The notes below the pieces were generated by a model, which searched no databases, was not told the origin of the DNA, and saw only the letters and a list, made by a program, of their open reading frames with translations. DNA of 64,000 bases from Lysobacteraceae bacterium NML95-0200 (GTDB lineage: Bacteria; Pseudomonadota; Gammaproteobacteria; Xanthomonadales; Xanthomonadaceae), in assembly GCA_002798255.1 (NCBI GenBank), contig NWQQ01000021.1, positions 62,001 through 126,000 on the forward strand. Direction: 5' to 3'. The stretch's first letter is position 1; every line of letters starts with the position of its first letter. Positions 35,337 through 44,509 of the stretch are shown piece after piece. A program made the position numbers and the translations under genes.

Positions 35337-36377
35337 ATGCTGCCGGTCATGCCGAAAAGTCCTGCCCTACCCTCCGGGAGCCCGCTGCTTTTACTGTGGC
35401 GTTCAAAGTCCATTTTGCTGGCCATGTTGCTGGCCGAAACGCTGGCCATCATCCTTTCACTCACCCCCGGCCTGGTGCTGGAGCCATTGGTTTACCTGGG
35501 CCTGATGTCGCTGCTGCTGCAATGGATTGCGCTTTCAACGCTTTGTCTGACGCGCTTGCTGCTGCCCTGGCTTGGCCGCCTTTCCATCACTTCGCTGCTG
35601 TGCTCACTGGTTGCACTGCTGGTGCTTTCTGCCATTTTGATGTCGAGCCTGGTCAGATGGCTGTTTCCCGAGATGCTGTTCCATATCTATGGCAAAGCCT
35701 GGTATGGCTGGCTGCAAATCCCGGCGCTGATATTGGTGCTGGGCACCCTGGGGGCGCTGGCATTTCATCGCCACTGGGAGTCCAAGCAACTGGCATTGCG
35801 CGCCAAGCAGGCCGAGCTGGATGTGCTGCGGGCGCGGGTTGACCCGCATTTCCTGTTCAACAGCCTGAATACCGCCGTGGCACTGGTACATATTGCGCCG
35901 GATCAGGCAGAGCAGGTACTGCTGGACTTGTCCGACCTGTTCAGGGCAGCACTTGCAAGCAATGAGCTGCATCCATTGTCACGCGAGCTGGAGCTGACAC
36001 GGCGCTATCTTGAAATTGAAAAGCTACGCCTGGGTGAGCGCCTGCAAGTGCAATGGCATTTGCCGAGACTGTTGCCAGAAACGCCAATTCCGTCATTGAG
36101 CCTGCAAACATTGTCCGAAAACGCAGTGCGTCACGGGATTGAAAAAATGCCGCATGGCGGACGACTTGCAATCCGTGTACTGATGAATGCCAGAAGACTC
36201 CGCCTTCAGGTCAGCAACCCCATGCCGCAACGCCCCAACCGTGCCGAGTCCACAGGTCACAGTGTAGGAATTGCCGCAACCCGGGCACGGATTGAGGCCA
36301 TCAGTCAGGGACAGGGCAGGCTGCTGACCTTCATTGAAAATGGTGAATATGTGGCCGAAATTGTTCTGCCGCAATGA
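35337..36377 (+). CDS. LytS/AlgZ(FimS)-type sensor histidine kinase
   Basis: The 346-residue protein has four or more N-terminal membrane helices (residues about 24-145) and a His_kinase (LytS) C-terminal domain: DPHFLFNSLN with His171, LSENAVRHGI at 259-268 (Asn262), and GHSVGIAATR at 307-316. It has the P. aeruginosa FimS/AlgZ architecture. FimS with AlgR controls the fimU-pilVWXY1Y2E operon there, so the divergent position beside fimT-pilV...pilE fits the same circuit. No algR-like response regulator follows it; the next gene is a siderophore receptor. A second ATG at 35349 is possible. Confidence 0.8.
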   Translation: MLPVMPKSPALPSGSPLLLLWRSKSILLAMLLAETLAIILSLTPGLVLEPLVYLGLMSLLLQWIALSTLCLTRLLLPWLGRLSITSLLCSLVALLVLSAILMSSLVRWLFPEMLFHIYGKAWYGWLQIPALILVLGTLGALAFHRHWESKQLALRAKQAELDVLRARVDPHFLFNSLNTAVALVHIAPDQAEQVLLDLSDLFRAALASNELHPLSRELELTRRYLEIEKLRLGERLQVQWHLPRLLPETPIPSLSLQTLSENAVRHGIEKMPHGGRLAIRVLMNARRLRLQVSNPMPQRPNRAESTGHSVGIAATRARIEAISQGQGRLLTFIENGEYVAEIVLPQ

Positions 36378-36463
36378 AGGCCATCCCAAGCAAGTTCAAG
36401 GCGGCATTGACCTGATGTTTGCTGACAGCCGTCGCCGTCTTGCAAATTCATGAAAAAATCAAA

Positions 36464-36478
36464 TGAGAATGATTTCCT
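36464..36478 (+). promoter_or_regulatory. Fur box upstream of the siderophore receptor
   Basis: TGAGAATGATTTCCT lies 125 bp before the receptor ATG and matches the TGAnAATnATTnTCA Fur half-site pattern in nine conserved positions. It sits in an AT-rich segment after the kinase gene. It would repress the receptor-piuC unit in iron-replete cells. Confidence 0.6.
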
Positions 36479-36602
36479 TTAGCAATCAGCACATGTAAGC
36501 TCGCCGCCCCGGGTTGTCCAAGCCTTTTATGCGCGCTATCCAGCCGTATCGGCTGTGTATCTGCATGCCTGCCCGGATTCCCCCCACTGCATCAAGACTG
36601 TC

Positions 36603-38804
36603 ATGTCCAAACATCAAAAAAACCCGCTTCCGCTGCTTGCGCCTGAGTTCTTCCAGGCCAGTTTCAACAAGAAAGTGCTGGCCGGTATCGCCCTGGGCAG
36701 CGCCGCCACACTGGCTGCCGGCACTGCGCTGGCCGAATCAGCTGACAAGAAAAAGTCTGACGATATCGACCGTGTGGAAGTGCTGGGCTCGCGCATCAGT
36801 GACAACCCCAAGATCAGCACGCCGCCGGTGGATACCCCGCGCACCATGACGCTGATGAGCGAAGAACTGATGCGTGAGCGTGGCGCGACCTCGTTGCAGG
36901 ATGTCTTGCGTACCACGCCCGGCATCACTCTGGGCGCTGGCGAGGGCGGCACGCCCAATGGCGATCGTCCGTTCGTGCGTGGCTATGAGGCCAGTACCGA
37001 TATTTTCATGGACGGCGTGCGTGACTACGCCCGCAGCTCGCATGAAATCTTCAATCTTGAAGCGGTGGAAGTCATCAAGGGGGCAAGCTCGGCCTTTACC
37101 GGCCGCGGCGGCACTGGCGGCAGCATCCATATGCAAAGCAAGCGTCCGCGTGCGGGCACTTTTACCGAAGTCACCGGCAGCTATGGCACTGCCGGCCAGT
37201 GGCGCGCCACTGTCGATACCAATCTGCATGTGGCCGATGCCATCGCGCTGCGCATCAATGCCATGCGCATGGGCGGTGGTGTGGCCGGGCGTGATGTACT
37301 GACCGTGGATCGCTTCGGGTTTGCGCCTTCTTTGACCTTTGGCCTTGGCCTGCCCACGCGGCTGACGCTTTCGCATGCACTGGTGCGCAACCACGATATG
37401 CCCGACCAGGGGATGCCGTTCAACAATGCGGCCAAACCATCGCGCAACACTCCGCCGAAAGTGCGCCGTGAAAACTTCTATGGCCGCGCGCATACCGACT
37501 TCCGCGAAAACAATAACGAGTCCACCACGCTACTATTCGAGCATGAGTTCAACGATGCGTTGCAACTGCGCCATATCAGCCGTGGCAGCACCACACTGAA
37601 TCACTATCTGGTTTCGCGGCCAAGCTTCAGCCACTGCACGGCAAGCTCCGGTGCGCCTTGCTCGGACGAGTCGCCCAATGTCCAGTTCCAGCGTGCATCG
37701 CGCGCCTGGTGGCGTGAGAGCAAATCCGTCATTCACCAGACCGATTTGCAGGGTCATTTCGCCACCGGCCCGATCCAGCACGATTACAGCCTGGGTTTTG
37801 AGGCCGGTCGCGAGCAAATCTTCACGCGCAGGATTTCCGGCACCCCGCGCACCGATCTGGATTCGCTCTACAACCCCAATCCTTACCGCAGCTATGACTA
37901 CACGCTGAGCTATGGCGAGCGCAGCGCCTCGGGTGAAATCAAAACCCGCGCGTTCTATCTCATCGACACCATGAAGATTGGCGAGCAGTTCATTGTCAAT
38001 CTCGGCGCACGCCGCGACCGTTTTGAAGTGACCAATTTCAATGCCGGCCGCAAGGATGCGTTCTGGAACTATCAGGCTGGCCTGGTTTACAAGCCGCTGC
38101 CGAATGCCAGCCTCTATGCCAATTACTCGACATCTTCCAACCCCGCCGGCGAAAACCTGGGACAGGGCGGCGGTGCCGACGGTGTGGCGGGCGCTGCGCA
38201 AATCCGCGATGTCGCCCCGGAAAAGAGCCGTAGCATGGAGCTGGGCAGCAAGTGGGATTTCAATGACGGCAAGCTCTCGCTGGCCGCATCGGTATTTGAA
38301 ACCAAAAAGACCGATGCCCGCTCCACTGACCCGCTGACTGGCGAAGTCACGCTCAGCGGCAACAACCGGGTGCGCGGCGTGGAACTGTCGGCGAGCGGCG
38401 CGGTTACCGAGCACTGGCATATCTGGGCTGGCTATACCTGGATGGATCCGGAAATCATCCGCTACCGCAGCGGCAGGAATGTATTCGATGGCAAGCAGAT
38501 GAAGTTCATCGCCAAACAAAGCGGCACGGTGTGGACGACGTTTGAAGTGCTGCCCGGCCTGACGCTGGGGGGCGGCGCCACCTATATGGGCAGCCGCTTT
38601 GCCAACGATGCCAATACCCTTGTGCTGCCCAGCCATGTACGCTATGACGCGATGGCACGCTATGCGTTCAGCAAGGACTTCTCGCTACAATTCAATGCCA
38701 ACAATCTTGGCAACAAGCCGCTGTACGATGCCTCGCATGTGGGCTTGTTTGCCAATATCGCGCCGGGACGCGCGTATACGCTGAGCGCCAGCTACCGGTT
38801 CTGA
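36603..38804 (+). CDS. TonB-dependent catecholate siderophore receptor (Fiu-like)
   Basis: The 733-residue outer-membrane receptor has a signal peptide with ALAES, then a plug domain beginning DDIDRVEVLGSRI, with PFVRGYEASTDIFMDGVRDYARSS typical of the Fiu/PiuA subgroup, and a 22-strand barrel ending SASYRF with terminal Phe. The Fur box and adjacent PKHD hydroxylase gene (as in P. aeruginosa piuA-piuC and E. coli fiu-ybiX) place it in the iron-regulated catechol/monocatechol uptake class. The ATG at 36603 is preferred to the upstream 36555 start, which would add a Cys-rich stretch before the signal peptide. Confidence 0.9.
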   Translation: MSKHQKNPLPLLAPEFFQASFNKKVLAGIALGSAATLAAGTALAESADKKKSDDIDRVEVLGSRISDNPKISTPPVDTPRTMTLMSEELMRERGATSLQDVLRTTPGITLGAGEGGTPNGDRPFVRGYEASTDIFMDGVRDYARSSHEIFNLEAVEVIKGASSAFTGRGGTGGSIHMQSKRPRAGTFTEVTGSYGTAGQWRATVDTNLHVADAIALRINAMRMGGGVAGRDVLTVDRFGFAPSLTFGLGLPTRLTLSHALVRNHDMPDQGMPFNNAAKPSRNTPPKVRRENFYGRAHTDFRENNNESTTLLFEHEFNDALQLRHISRGSTTLNHYLVSRPSFSHCTASSGAPCSDESPNVQFQRASRAWWRESKSVIHQTDLQGHFATGPIQHDYSLGFEAGREQIFTRRISGTPRTDLDSLYNPNPYRSYDYTLSYGERSASGEIKTRAFYLIDTMKIGEQFIVNLGARRDRFEVTNFNAGRKDAFWNYQAGLVYKPLPNASLYANYSTSSNPAGENLGQGGGADGVAGAAQIRDVAPEKSRSMELGSKWDFNDGKLSLAASVFETKKTDARSTDPLTGEVTLSGNNRVRGVELSASGAVTEHWHIWAGYTWMDPEIIRYRSGRNVFDGKQMKFIAKQSGTVWTTFEVLPGLTLGGGATYMGSRFANDANTLVLPSHVRYDAMARYAFSKDFSLQFNANNLGNKPLYDASHVGLFANIAPGRAYTLSASYRF

Positions 38805-38828
38805 CCGCGCCGGATACTGGCTACACTC

Positions 38829-38861
38829 GCCGACAGCCCTGCACCGGGCTGTCGGCTTTGT
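38829..38861 (+). terminator. Terminator between receptor and piuC
   Basis: GCCGACAGCCC (38829-38839) pairs perfectly with GGGCTGTCGGC (38846-38856), and TTTGTTTTT follows. piuC may therefore be expressed partly from its own promoter or by read-through. Confidence 0.85.
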
Positions 38862-38882
38862 TTTTGATGAGGGCGCAACATC

Positions 38883-39563
38883 ATGATGCTGGTGATTCCC
38901 GATTTGCTTGATTCGGCAAGCCTTGCCCATATCCGTACAGCACTGGCGGATGCCGCCTGGCAGGATGGCCGCGCAACTGCCGGTTACATTGCCCGCGGGC
39001 AAAAAACCAATCAGCAACTGGCGCCGGGCAGCGCGCTTGCACAAACCCTGGGACAGCCAATACTGGATGCACTCGCCCAACACCCGCTGTTCATCTCCTT
39101 TGCATTGCCCCTGAAAACCCTCTCGCCGATGTTCAACCGCTACATGGGCGGTGGCGAATACGGTTTTCATATCGACAATGCGCTGCGTATCGACCCGGTA
39201 AGCGGGCAACGTATCCGCGCCGACATTTCCACCACGGTGTTCTTGAACGACCCGGACGATTACGACGGCGGCGAGCTCATCATCCAGGACAGCTATGGCA
39301 CGCAACAGGTGAAACTGCCCGCAGGTCATGCCGTGGTCTATCCCGGCAACAGCCTGCACAAGGTCACGCCGGTGACGCGCGGCGAGCGGCTGGCCTCGTT
39401 CTTCTGGAGCCAGAGCATGATTCAGGACGATAGCCTGCGCGGCATCTTGTTCGAGCTTGACCAGAGCATCCAGCAACTTGCGCTGCGCGAGGAGAATCTG
39501 GCCGAAGTCACCCGCCTAAGTGGCAGCTATCACAATCTGCTGCGGCGCTTTGGCGATGTCTGA
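38883..39563 (+). CDS. piuC: Fe(II)/2-oxoglutarate PKHD-type hydroxylase PiuC
   Basis: The 226-residue 2OG dioxygenase-fold protein has the iron ligands His96-x-Asp98 (FHIDNA) and His159 (NSLHKV), with an Arg near residue 169 for 2-oxoglutarate. Members are linked to iron uptake genes and are needed with PiuA-type receptors in Pseudomonas; the substrate is not known. It overlaps the next gene by 8 bp, so it is co-translated with the alpha-hydroxy-acid oxidase gene. Confidence 0.92.
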   Translation: MMLVIPDLLDSASLAHIRTALADAAWQDGRATAGYIARGQKTNQQLAPGSALAQTLGQPILDALAQHPLFISFALPLKTLSPMFNRYMGGGEYGFHIDNALRIDPVSGQRIRADISTTVFLNDPDDYDGGELIIQDSYGTQQVKLPAGHAVVYPGNSLHKVTPVTRGERLASFFWSQSMIQDDSLRGILFELDQSIQQLALREENLAEVTRLSGSYHNLLRRFGDV

Positions 39564-40644
39564 AAGCATCGACATCGCACGCCTGGGCTGCCTTGCCGAT
39601 TACCAGCAAGCCGCGGCCGCGCTACTGCCGCCCGAGCGCTGGGCCTATCTGAACGCGGGTAGCGCCGACGGCCTTGTCGCCCGGCGCAACCGGGAGGCGC
39701 TCGACAGGCTCACCCTGATGCCGCGAATGCTGCGCGATATGCAGGGCGCCCATACCCGCATCGAACTGCTCGGTCGCAGCTATCCGCATCCGCTGTTGAT
39801 TGCCCCCACCGCGCAACACGCCCTGGCACACCCGCAGGCTGAAATCGCCACTGCCCTGGCCGCTGCCGCCATGCAGACGCCGTACATCGTCAGTTGCCAG
39901 GCCAGCACCCTGATTGAAGACATCCGCATGCGCGTGCCGCAGGGCGAGCGCTGGTTGCAGTTGTATCTGCATTACCCGCGCAAGGCATTGCAGGACTTGT
40001 TGCGCCGCGCAGAAGACACCGGATTTTGCGCCATCGTCATCACCGTGGATGCGCCCCTGCAAGGGTTGCGCAACGAAGACACACGCCAGGGCTTTGCGCC
40101 AGTTGCGCATGCAGCGGCAGTCAATCTCGCCACCTATCCGGCGCCGCCGGAAATCACCCTGGCCGCCGGGGAATCGCTCCTCAAAAGCGCCCGCATGGCG
40201 CAGCTGCCAGGCTGGGAAGATGTCGCCTGGCTGGTATCACAAACGCCACTGCCGGTTTGGGTCAAAGGCATCCTGAACCCACTGGATGTCGCTCCAGCAA
40301 TCGCCGCAGGCAGTGCAGGCATCATCGTTTCCAACCACGGTGGGCGCGCGCTGGATGCTGTTCCTGCCAGCATCGAGGCATTGCCCGCCATTGTGCAGGA
40401 AGTCGCCGGACGCATGCCGGTACTGATGGACGGCGGCATCCGTCGTGGCAGCGACATCTTGAAAGCACTGGCACTGGGCGCCGATGCGGTACTGATTGGC
40501 CGGCCGATATTGCATGGCCTGGCCGTGGGCGGCGCATCGGGCGTGGCGCATGTGCTGCATCTTCTATTGCGCGAGCTGGAGCACAGCATGGTGCTGTGCG
40601 GGCTGCGCCATCCCACCGAAGCGACAGCCACATGGCTTGCCTGA
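39556..40644 (+). CDS. FMN-dependent alpha-hydroxy-acid oxidase/dehydrogenase
   Basis: The 362-residue protein belongs to the lactate/glycolate/mandelate oxidase family, which oxidises L-2-hydroxy acids with FMN. It has the N-terminal YLNAGSADGLVARRNREALDR segment, IVITVDAP in the middle, and the active-site block SNHGGRALDAVPASI (His-Gly-Gly-Arg) followed by VLMDGGIRRGSD and GADAVLIGRP for FMN binding. It is translationally coupled to piuC. The exact substrate, and whether it reduces oxygen or the quinone pool, is not evident. Confidence 0.9.
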   Translation: MSESIDIARLGCLADYQQAAAALLPPERWAYLNAGSADGLVARRNREALDRLTLMPRMLRDMQGAHTRIELLGRSYPHPLLIAPTAQHALAHPQAEIATALAAAAMQTPYIVSCQASTLIEDIRMRVPQGERWLQLYLHYPRKALQDLLRRAEDTGFCAIVITVDAPLQGLRNEDTRQGFAPVAHAAAVNLATYPAPPEITLAAGESLLKSARMAQLPGWEDVAWLVSQTPLPVWVKGILNPLDVAPAIAAGSAGIIVSNHGGRALDAVPASIEALPAIVQEVAGRMPVLMDGGIRRGSDILKALALGADAVLIGRPILHGLAVGGASGVAHVLHLLLRELEHSMVLCGLRHPTEATATWLA

Positions 40645-40710
40645 CCGCCCCAGCCAGCAAGGCGCGATAACGGCTGCTAATATCGCTGCGCACTTCCAGG
40701 AGACGCGCCC

Positions 40711-41799
40711 ATGAACATCATGAATTTTGTCCGCAAGCAGCTGATTGAGATCATCGAATGGACTGATGACTCGCGCGATACGCTGGCCTATCGCTGGCCG
40801 GATGATGACAGGGAAATCAAAAATGGCGCGCAGCTGATTGTGCGCGAATCACAGGCGGTGCAATTTGTGGCGGCCGGGCAGTTTGCCGATTTGTTCGGGC
40901 CGGGCAAGCATACGCTGACCACGGAAAACATCCCGGTTCTTTCCACCATCTATGGCTGGAAATACGGCTTTCAATCGCCGTTCAAATGCGATGTCTATTA
41001 CGTCAATACCCGCCTGTTTACCGGCAATCGCTGGGGCACCTCCAACCCGGTGATGATGCGCGATGCCGACTTTGGCGTGGTGCGCCTGCGCGCTTTTGGC
41101 ACTTACGACTTCCGCGTGGTGGATGTGGCCAGGTTCCTGAAGGAAGTCGCCGGCACCGACCAGAACTTCCGCCTGGACGAGTTTGCCGACACCATGCGCT
41201 CGCGCATCGTCAGCATCTTCACCGAAGCGCTTGCCCGTGCACATGTGCCGGCACTGGACATTGCCCAGCGTTATGGCGAGCTGGGCGAGGCGCTCTTGCC
41301 CATCATCAATCCGGCGATGATTGAAAAATACGGGCTTGAGATTTCCAGCTTCATTGTGGAGAACGTCTCGCTGCCACCGGAAGTGGAAAAAGCCATCGAC
41401 GCACGCGCCAGTATGGGGGTGATTGGCAACCTCAACGAATACGTCAAATACCAGATGGGCGCCACCATGGCTCAGGGTGGCGAGGGCGCAGCCGCAGCTG
41501 CCGTGCCTGCGCAAATGGCCGTCGGCTTTGGCCTTGCCCAGGAGATGATGAAGGGCATGCAGCCACAAACCCCGCAAGCCGTCCCGCCGCCGCTGCCGCC
41601 AACCGCTACAGCTCCGGCAGCCACTTCTGCGCCTGCCGCCGGCATTGATGTACTGACCCCGGAGCAGGTAGCGCAGACTTTGGGCGTCGCCGTCGAAGAT
41701 GTCATGGCCGCCATCGAATCGGGCGAACTCAAGGCACGCCAACTGGGCAGCGCCTGGCGCATCTCCCGCAGTGCACTGGAAGCGTTCCTGAACGGTTGA
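40711..41799 (+). CDS. SPFH-domain protein with C-terminal excisionase-type helix-turn-helix
   Basis: The 362-residue protein begins with an SPFH/virion-core-like domain (residues about 1-250: KNGAQLIVRESQAVQFVAAGQ, VRLRAFGTYDFRV), the bacterial YdjI-type branch. A Pro/Ala-rich linker (290-310) follows, then a short helix-turn-helix (LTPEQVAQTLGVAVEDVMAAI, 315-335, with SAWRISRSALEAFL) of the MerR/excisionase HTH_17 type. AGGAG at 40698-40702 supports the start. There is no N-terminal membrane helix, which most prohibitin-type SPFH proteins have. It is adjacent in the same direction to the zinc-ribbon protein 15 bases away. Confidence 0.8.
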   Translation: MNIMNFVRKQLIEIIEWTDDSRDTLAYRWPDDDREIKNGAQLIVRESQAVQFVAAGQFADLFGPGKHTLTTENIPVLSTIYGWKYGFQSPFKCDVYYVNTRLFTGNRWGTSNPVMMRDADFGVVRLRAFGTYDFRVVDVARFLKEVAGTDQNFRLDEFADTMRSRIVSIFTEALARAHVPALDIAQRYGELGEALLPIINPAMIEKYGLEISSFIVENVSLPPEVEKAIDARASMGVIGNLNEYVKYQMGATMAQGGEGAAAAAVPAQMAVGFGLAQEMMKGMQPQTPQAVPPPLPPTATAPAATSAPAAGIDVLTPEQVAQTLGVAVEDVMAAIESGELKARQLGSAWRISRSALEAFLNG

Positions 41800-41814
41800 T
41801 TTTCAGGCGGACAC

Positions 41815-42945
41815 ATGGTCACCCCACCGCCACTGCCCGAGAGCGTGCAGCACAGCACTGCCATCGGCAAGCACCCCTGCGCCGAGTGCGGCGCCAATCT
41901 GGAATGGAGTGCCCGCAAGCAGGCTCTGGTCTGTCCTTATTGCGGCACGACGGCTCCATGGCAAGGCGCGCATGCCCAAACGGGCGATGCCATTGCCGAA
42001 CTTGACCTGGAGCGGGCACTGCGCGACCCCGCCATCACCCGGAAAAACTGGGGTGCTGAGCTTAAAGAAGTGAAATGCCAAAGCTGCCATGCCGTTTCGG
42101 TGTTTGTGGATAGCCGGGTGGCACAGCGCTGCGATTTCTGCGGCTCGCCCGCCATCGTGGCCCACGAGGATCAGGGCGATGCCATCACCCCGCAGAGCAT
42201 ACTGCCATTCAAAATCAGTGACGGACAAATCCGCGACCTCATCAAAAAATGGTATCGGACCCGCTGGTTTGCCCCCAACCGCCTCAAGACTGCTGCACTG
42301 ACCGACACCCTTCACGGCATCTATCTGCCCTATTGGACATTCGATGCACATGTCGATGCCCACTGGCGTGCCGAAGCCGGGCATTACTACTACGTGACCG
42401 AATCCTACCGCGACAGCAGCGGCCATAGCCAAACCCGGCAAGTGCAAAAAGTGCGCTGGGTACCGGCTTCCGGGCGGCTCAGGCATTTCTTTGACGATGA
42501 GCTGGTACCGGGCAGCAGTGGCGTGCATCAACAGCTATTGCGTGCCGTGGAACCCTTTCCCACCCAAACTGATCTCAAGCCCTATTCCCCGGAGTACGTC
42601 CGCGGCTGGACGGTGGAGCGCTATCAGATAGGGCTGGCCGATGCCGCCGCACTTGGCCGCAGGCAGATGGACAGCAAGCTGCACACGATGTGCGCCAGCC
42701 AAGTACCCGGCGATACCTATCGCAATCTGCAAGTTCATGCCGACTACCAAGGGCGCACGTTCAAGCACATCCTGGTGCCGGTCTGGCTGGTCAGCTATAC
42801 CTATGGGCGCAAGACTTTCCAGATTCTCGCCAATGGCTATACCGGCCAGATTGCCGGCGAACGGCCTTATAGCTGGGTCAAGATTTTCCTTGCCTCACTG
42901 GCCGCGCTCATCGTGCTCGGCATCGTGCTGTATTTCATGCAGTAG
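41815..42945 (+). CDS. Double zinc-ribbon protein with C-terminal membrane anchor
   Basis: The 376-residue protein has two four-Cys zinc ribbons near the N-terminus: Cys22/25/40/43 and Cys88/91/106/109. A beta-rich middle domain (IYLPYWTFDAHVDAHW, TFKHILVPVWLVSYTYG) follows, then a single C-terminal membrane helix (IFLASLAALIVLGIVLYF). Proteins of this layout are annotated TFIIB-type zinc ribbon-containing and are regularly next to SPFH virion-core-like genes. This suggests that the pair acts at the membrane, with the zinc-ribbon protein as the anchor. The function is unknown. Confidence 0.75.
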   Translation: MVTPPPLPESVQHSTAIGKHPCAECGANLEWSARKQALVCPYCGTTAPWQGAHAQTGDAIAELDLERALRDPAITRKNWGAELKEVKCQSCHAVSVFVDSRVAQRCDFCGSPAIVAHEDQGDAITPQSILPFKISDGQIRDLIKKWYRTRWFAPNRLKTAALTDTLHGIYLPYWTFDAHVDAHWRAEAGHYYYVTESYRDSSGHSQTRQVQKVRWVPASGRLRHFFDDELVPGSSGVHQQLLRAVEPFPTQTDLKPYSPEYVRGWTVERYQIGLADAAALGRRQMDSKLHTMCASQVPGDTYRNLQVHADYQGRTFKHILVPVWLVSYTYGRKTFQILANGYTGQIAGERPYSWVKIFLASLAALIVLGIVLYFMQ

Positions 42946-42947
42946 CC

Positions 42948-42973
42948 GGATTCAGGCCTCAAGGCCTGAATCC
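42948..42973. terminator. Hairpin between convergent genes
   Basis: GGATTCAGGCC (42948-42958) pairs perfectly with GGCCTGAATCC (42963-42973) around a 4-base loop. It has no clear T-run, but it lies between the zinc-ribbon gene and the convergent DUF2254 gene. Confidence 0.6.
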
Positions 42974-43012
42974 CCATCGCAAACCCGGATTCCAAGGCAT
43001 GAGTGCCTGAAC

Positions 43013-44344
43013 TTAGCAAGTGCGCGTATCCGTGCACTCGCTCCAGCGGCCTGCCACTTCGCGCGCCGCCTGCTCAAGCTGGGCTTGTTCCGTGCTCAAC
43101 GAGAGTTTGTCCTTGGCTTGCAGCCAACCAGCCCAGGCCACGCGCCGTGCCTCATCGGCCATGGCGCTATCCGGGTGGGCATCGGCAATGCCATTCAATA
43201 CTTTGATGAAGAACATCTGCACTTCGAACATGCCGCCGGCATCCCGTTGCAGCGGGATGAAGCTGTCACGAATGAAGTCTGCCTCGTCCAGAGACGGCAC
43301 GAACACGCGCGGATAACGGATTTCAGCCGGCTCCACTGCCTCGGAGGCACTGCCACAGTCTGCCAATACGCGCGCCAGGGCACCGGCCACGGCAATGGCC
43401 GTGCCACCATCGTTGACGGCCGCGGACAATGCCCGCTGACCAATCTCGCCCAGCACCACAACGCCAAAGCGCGGGTCTTGGTTGAAGTCCCGGTCGGCTG
43501 CGACCTCGATAAGCGCTCGGAGTTTCTCCTGCCGGTCTGCATCCATTTCCGGGGCGTATCCGCGATGCTCCGCCTCCCCATGGCCTGCCACCCATTTGGC
43601 GATTGGCTGGCCGACACAGACAAAGCTGCCAGGTCTCACCAGGACATGAATATCGGCATGCCCCGCCTCGGCCAGCTGCTGCAAGCCCTCCATATCGATA
43701 TGCTGGACATGGCCACTGCAAGCGGCACGCACCTGCACACCGGCCGTTTGCCCGCCTTCTGGCAGCGCCTGCCCGCCCAGCAGTGGTTGCGCCTGATAGG
43801 CCAGCATCGCCTCGGCGGCAACATGTTCGACTCGGTCAATGGTGTAGCCCATCCGTCCCAGCCGCGAGAGTGTATTAATCCAGCGAATCAGCATGATGAT
43901 GACGTTGATCATCACCACCACCGTAAATAACAGCAGTACAAAGCGCCCGGCTGCACCGTAATAGCCTACGCCCAATGCCATCAATGCAATCACCGAATAG
44001 ATGAAGGCGGAGATGAACGCCGCAATCGCAGTCTGCGCATTGTCGTCCGCCATGATGACCCGCAAGGCGCGCGGTGATGCGCTACTGGCTGCTGAGGAGA
44101 ACGCCTGCACCAGAATCGACAACGAAAATGTGCTGACCGCCAGCATGCTCGAGGCAATAATCGTCAACAGTCCCTGTAGCGTGTCCCTGCCGATATCAGG
44201 CACCAGGTCTTCTGCAATGAAGCGGTTGGCAATCGACCCCATCAGCGCGACTGCCGTTGCCAGCACCCCCCACCAGGCGGGTTTGAACCACAGTTGTTCA
44301 GACAGTCCCTTCCACAGGCGCTGCAAGCGGGCAATTGGCATCAT
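43013..44344 (-). CDS. DUF2254 family membrane protein
   Basis: The 443-residue protein has four N-terminal membrane segments (residues about 23-165: PAWWGVLATAVALMGSI, LTIIASSMLAVSTFSLSILVQAF, AFISAFIYSVIALMALGVGYYG and VLLLFTVVVMINVIIMLIRW), and a large C-terminal soluble domain (FGVVVLGEIGQRALSAAVNDGGTA) that is characteristic of DUF2254. The AVNDP-like stretch (here AVNDGGTA) is the best-conserved feature of the family. The function is not established. It stands alone, convergent with the zinc-ribbon gene. Confidence 0.85.
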   Translation of the reverse strand: MMPIARLQRLWKGLSEQLWFKPAWWGVLATAVALMGSIANRFIAEDLVPDIGRDTLQGLLTIIASSMLAVSTFSLSILVQAFSSAASSASPRALRVIMADDNAQTAIAAFISAFIYSVIALMALGVGYYGAAGRFVLLLFTVVVMINVIIMLIRWINTLSRLGRMGYTIDRVEHVAAEAMLAYQAQPLLGGQALPEGGQTAGVQVRAACSGHVQHIDMEGLQQLAEAGHADIHVLVRPGSFVCVGQPIAKWVAGHGEAEHRGYAPEMDADRQEKLRALIEVAADRDFNQDPRFGVVVLGEIGQRALSAAVNDGGTAIAVAGALARVLADCGSASEAVEPAEIRYPRVFVPSLDEADFIRDSFIPLQRDAGGMFEVQMFFIKVLNGIADAHPDSAMADEARRVAWAGWLQAKDKLSLSTEQAQLEQAAREVAGRWSECTDTRTC

Positions 44345-44509
44345 GACTCATCTCTATATACAAGGGGGAAGCACGACCTTTCTGAAGCCGATATCCTCCA
44401 AGGTCGTGCGCCGAAAGCATGGCATTGTTTTTGTGGATACCGTGTATTTCATGCCTCTGGCTCGAGTGAAACGCATCCGCGCCAAGCGCATGGCGCTGTT
44501 GGCCGGGTC

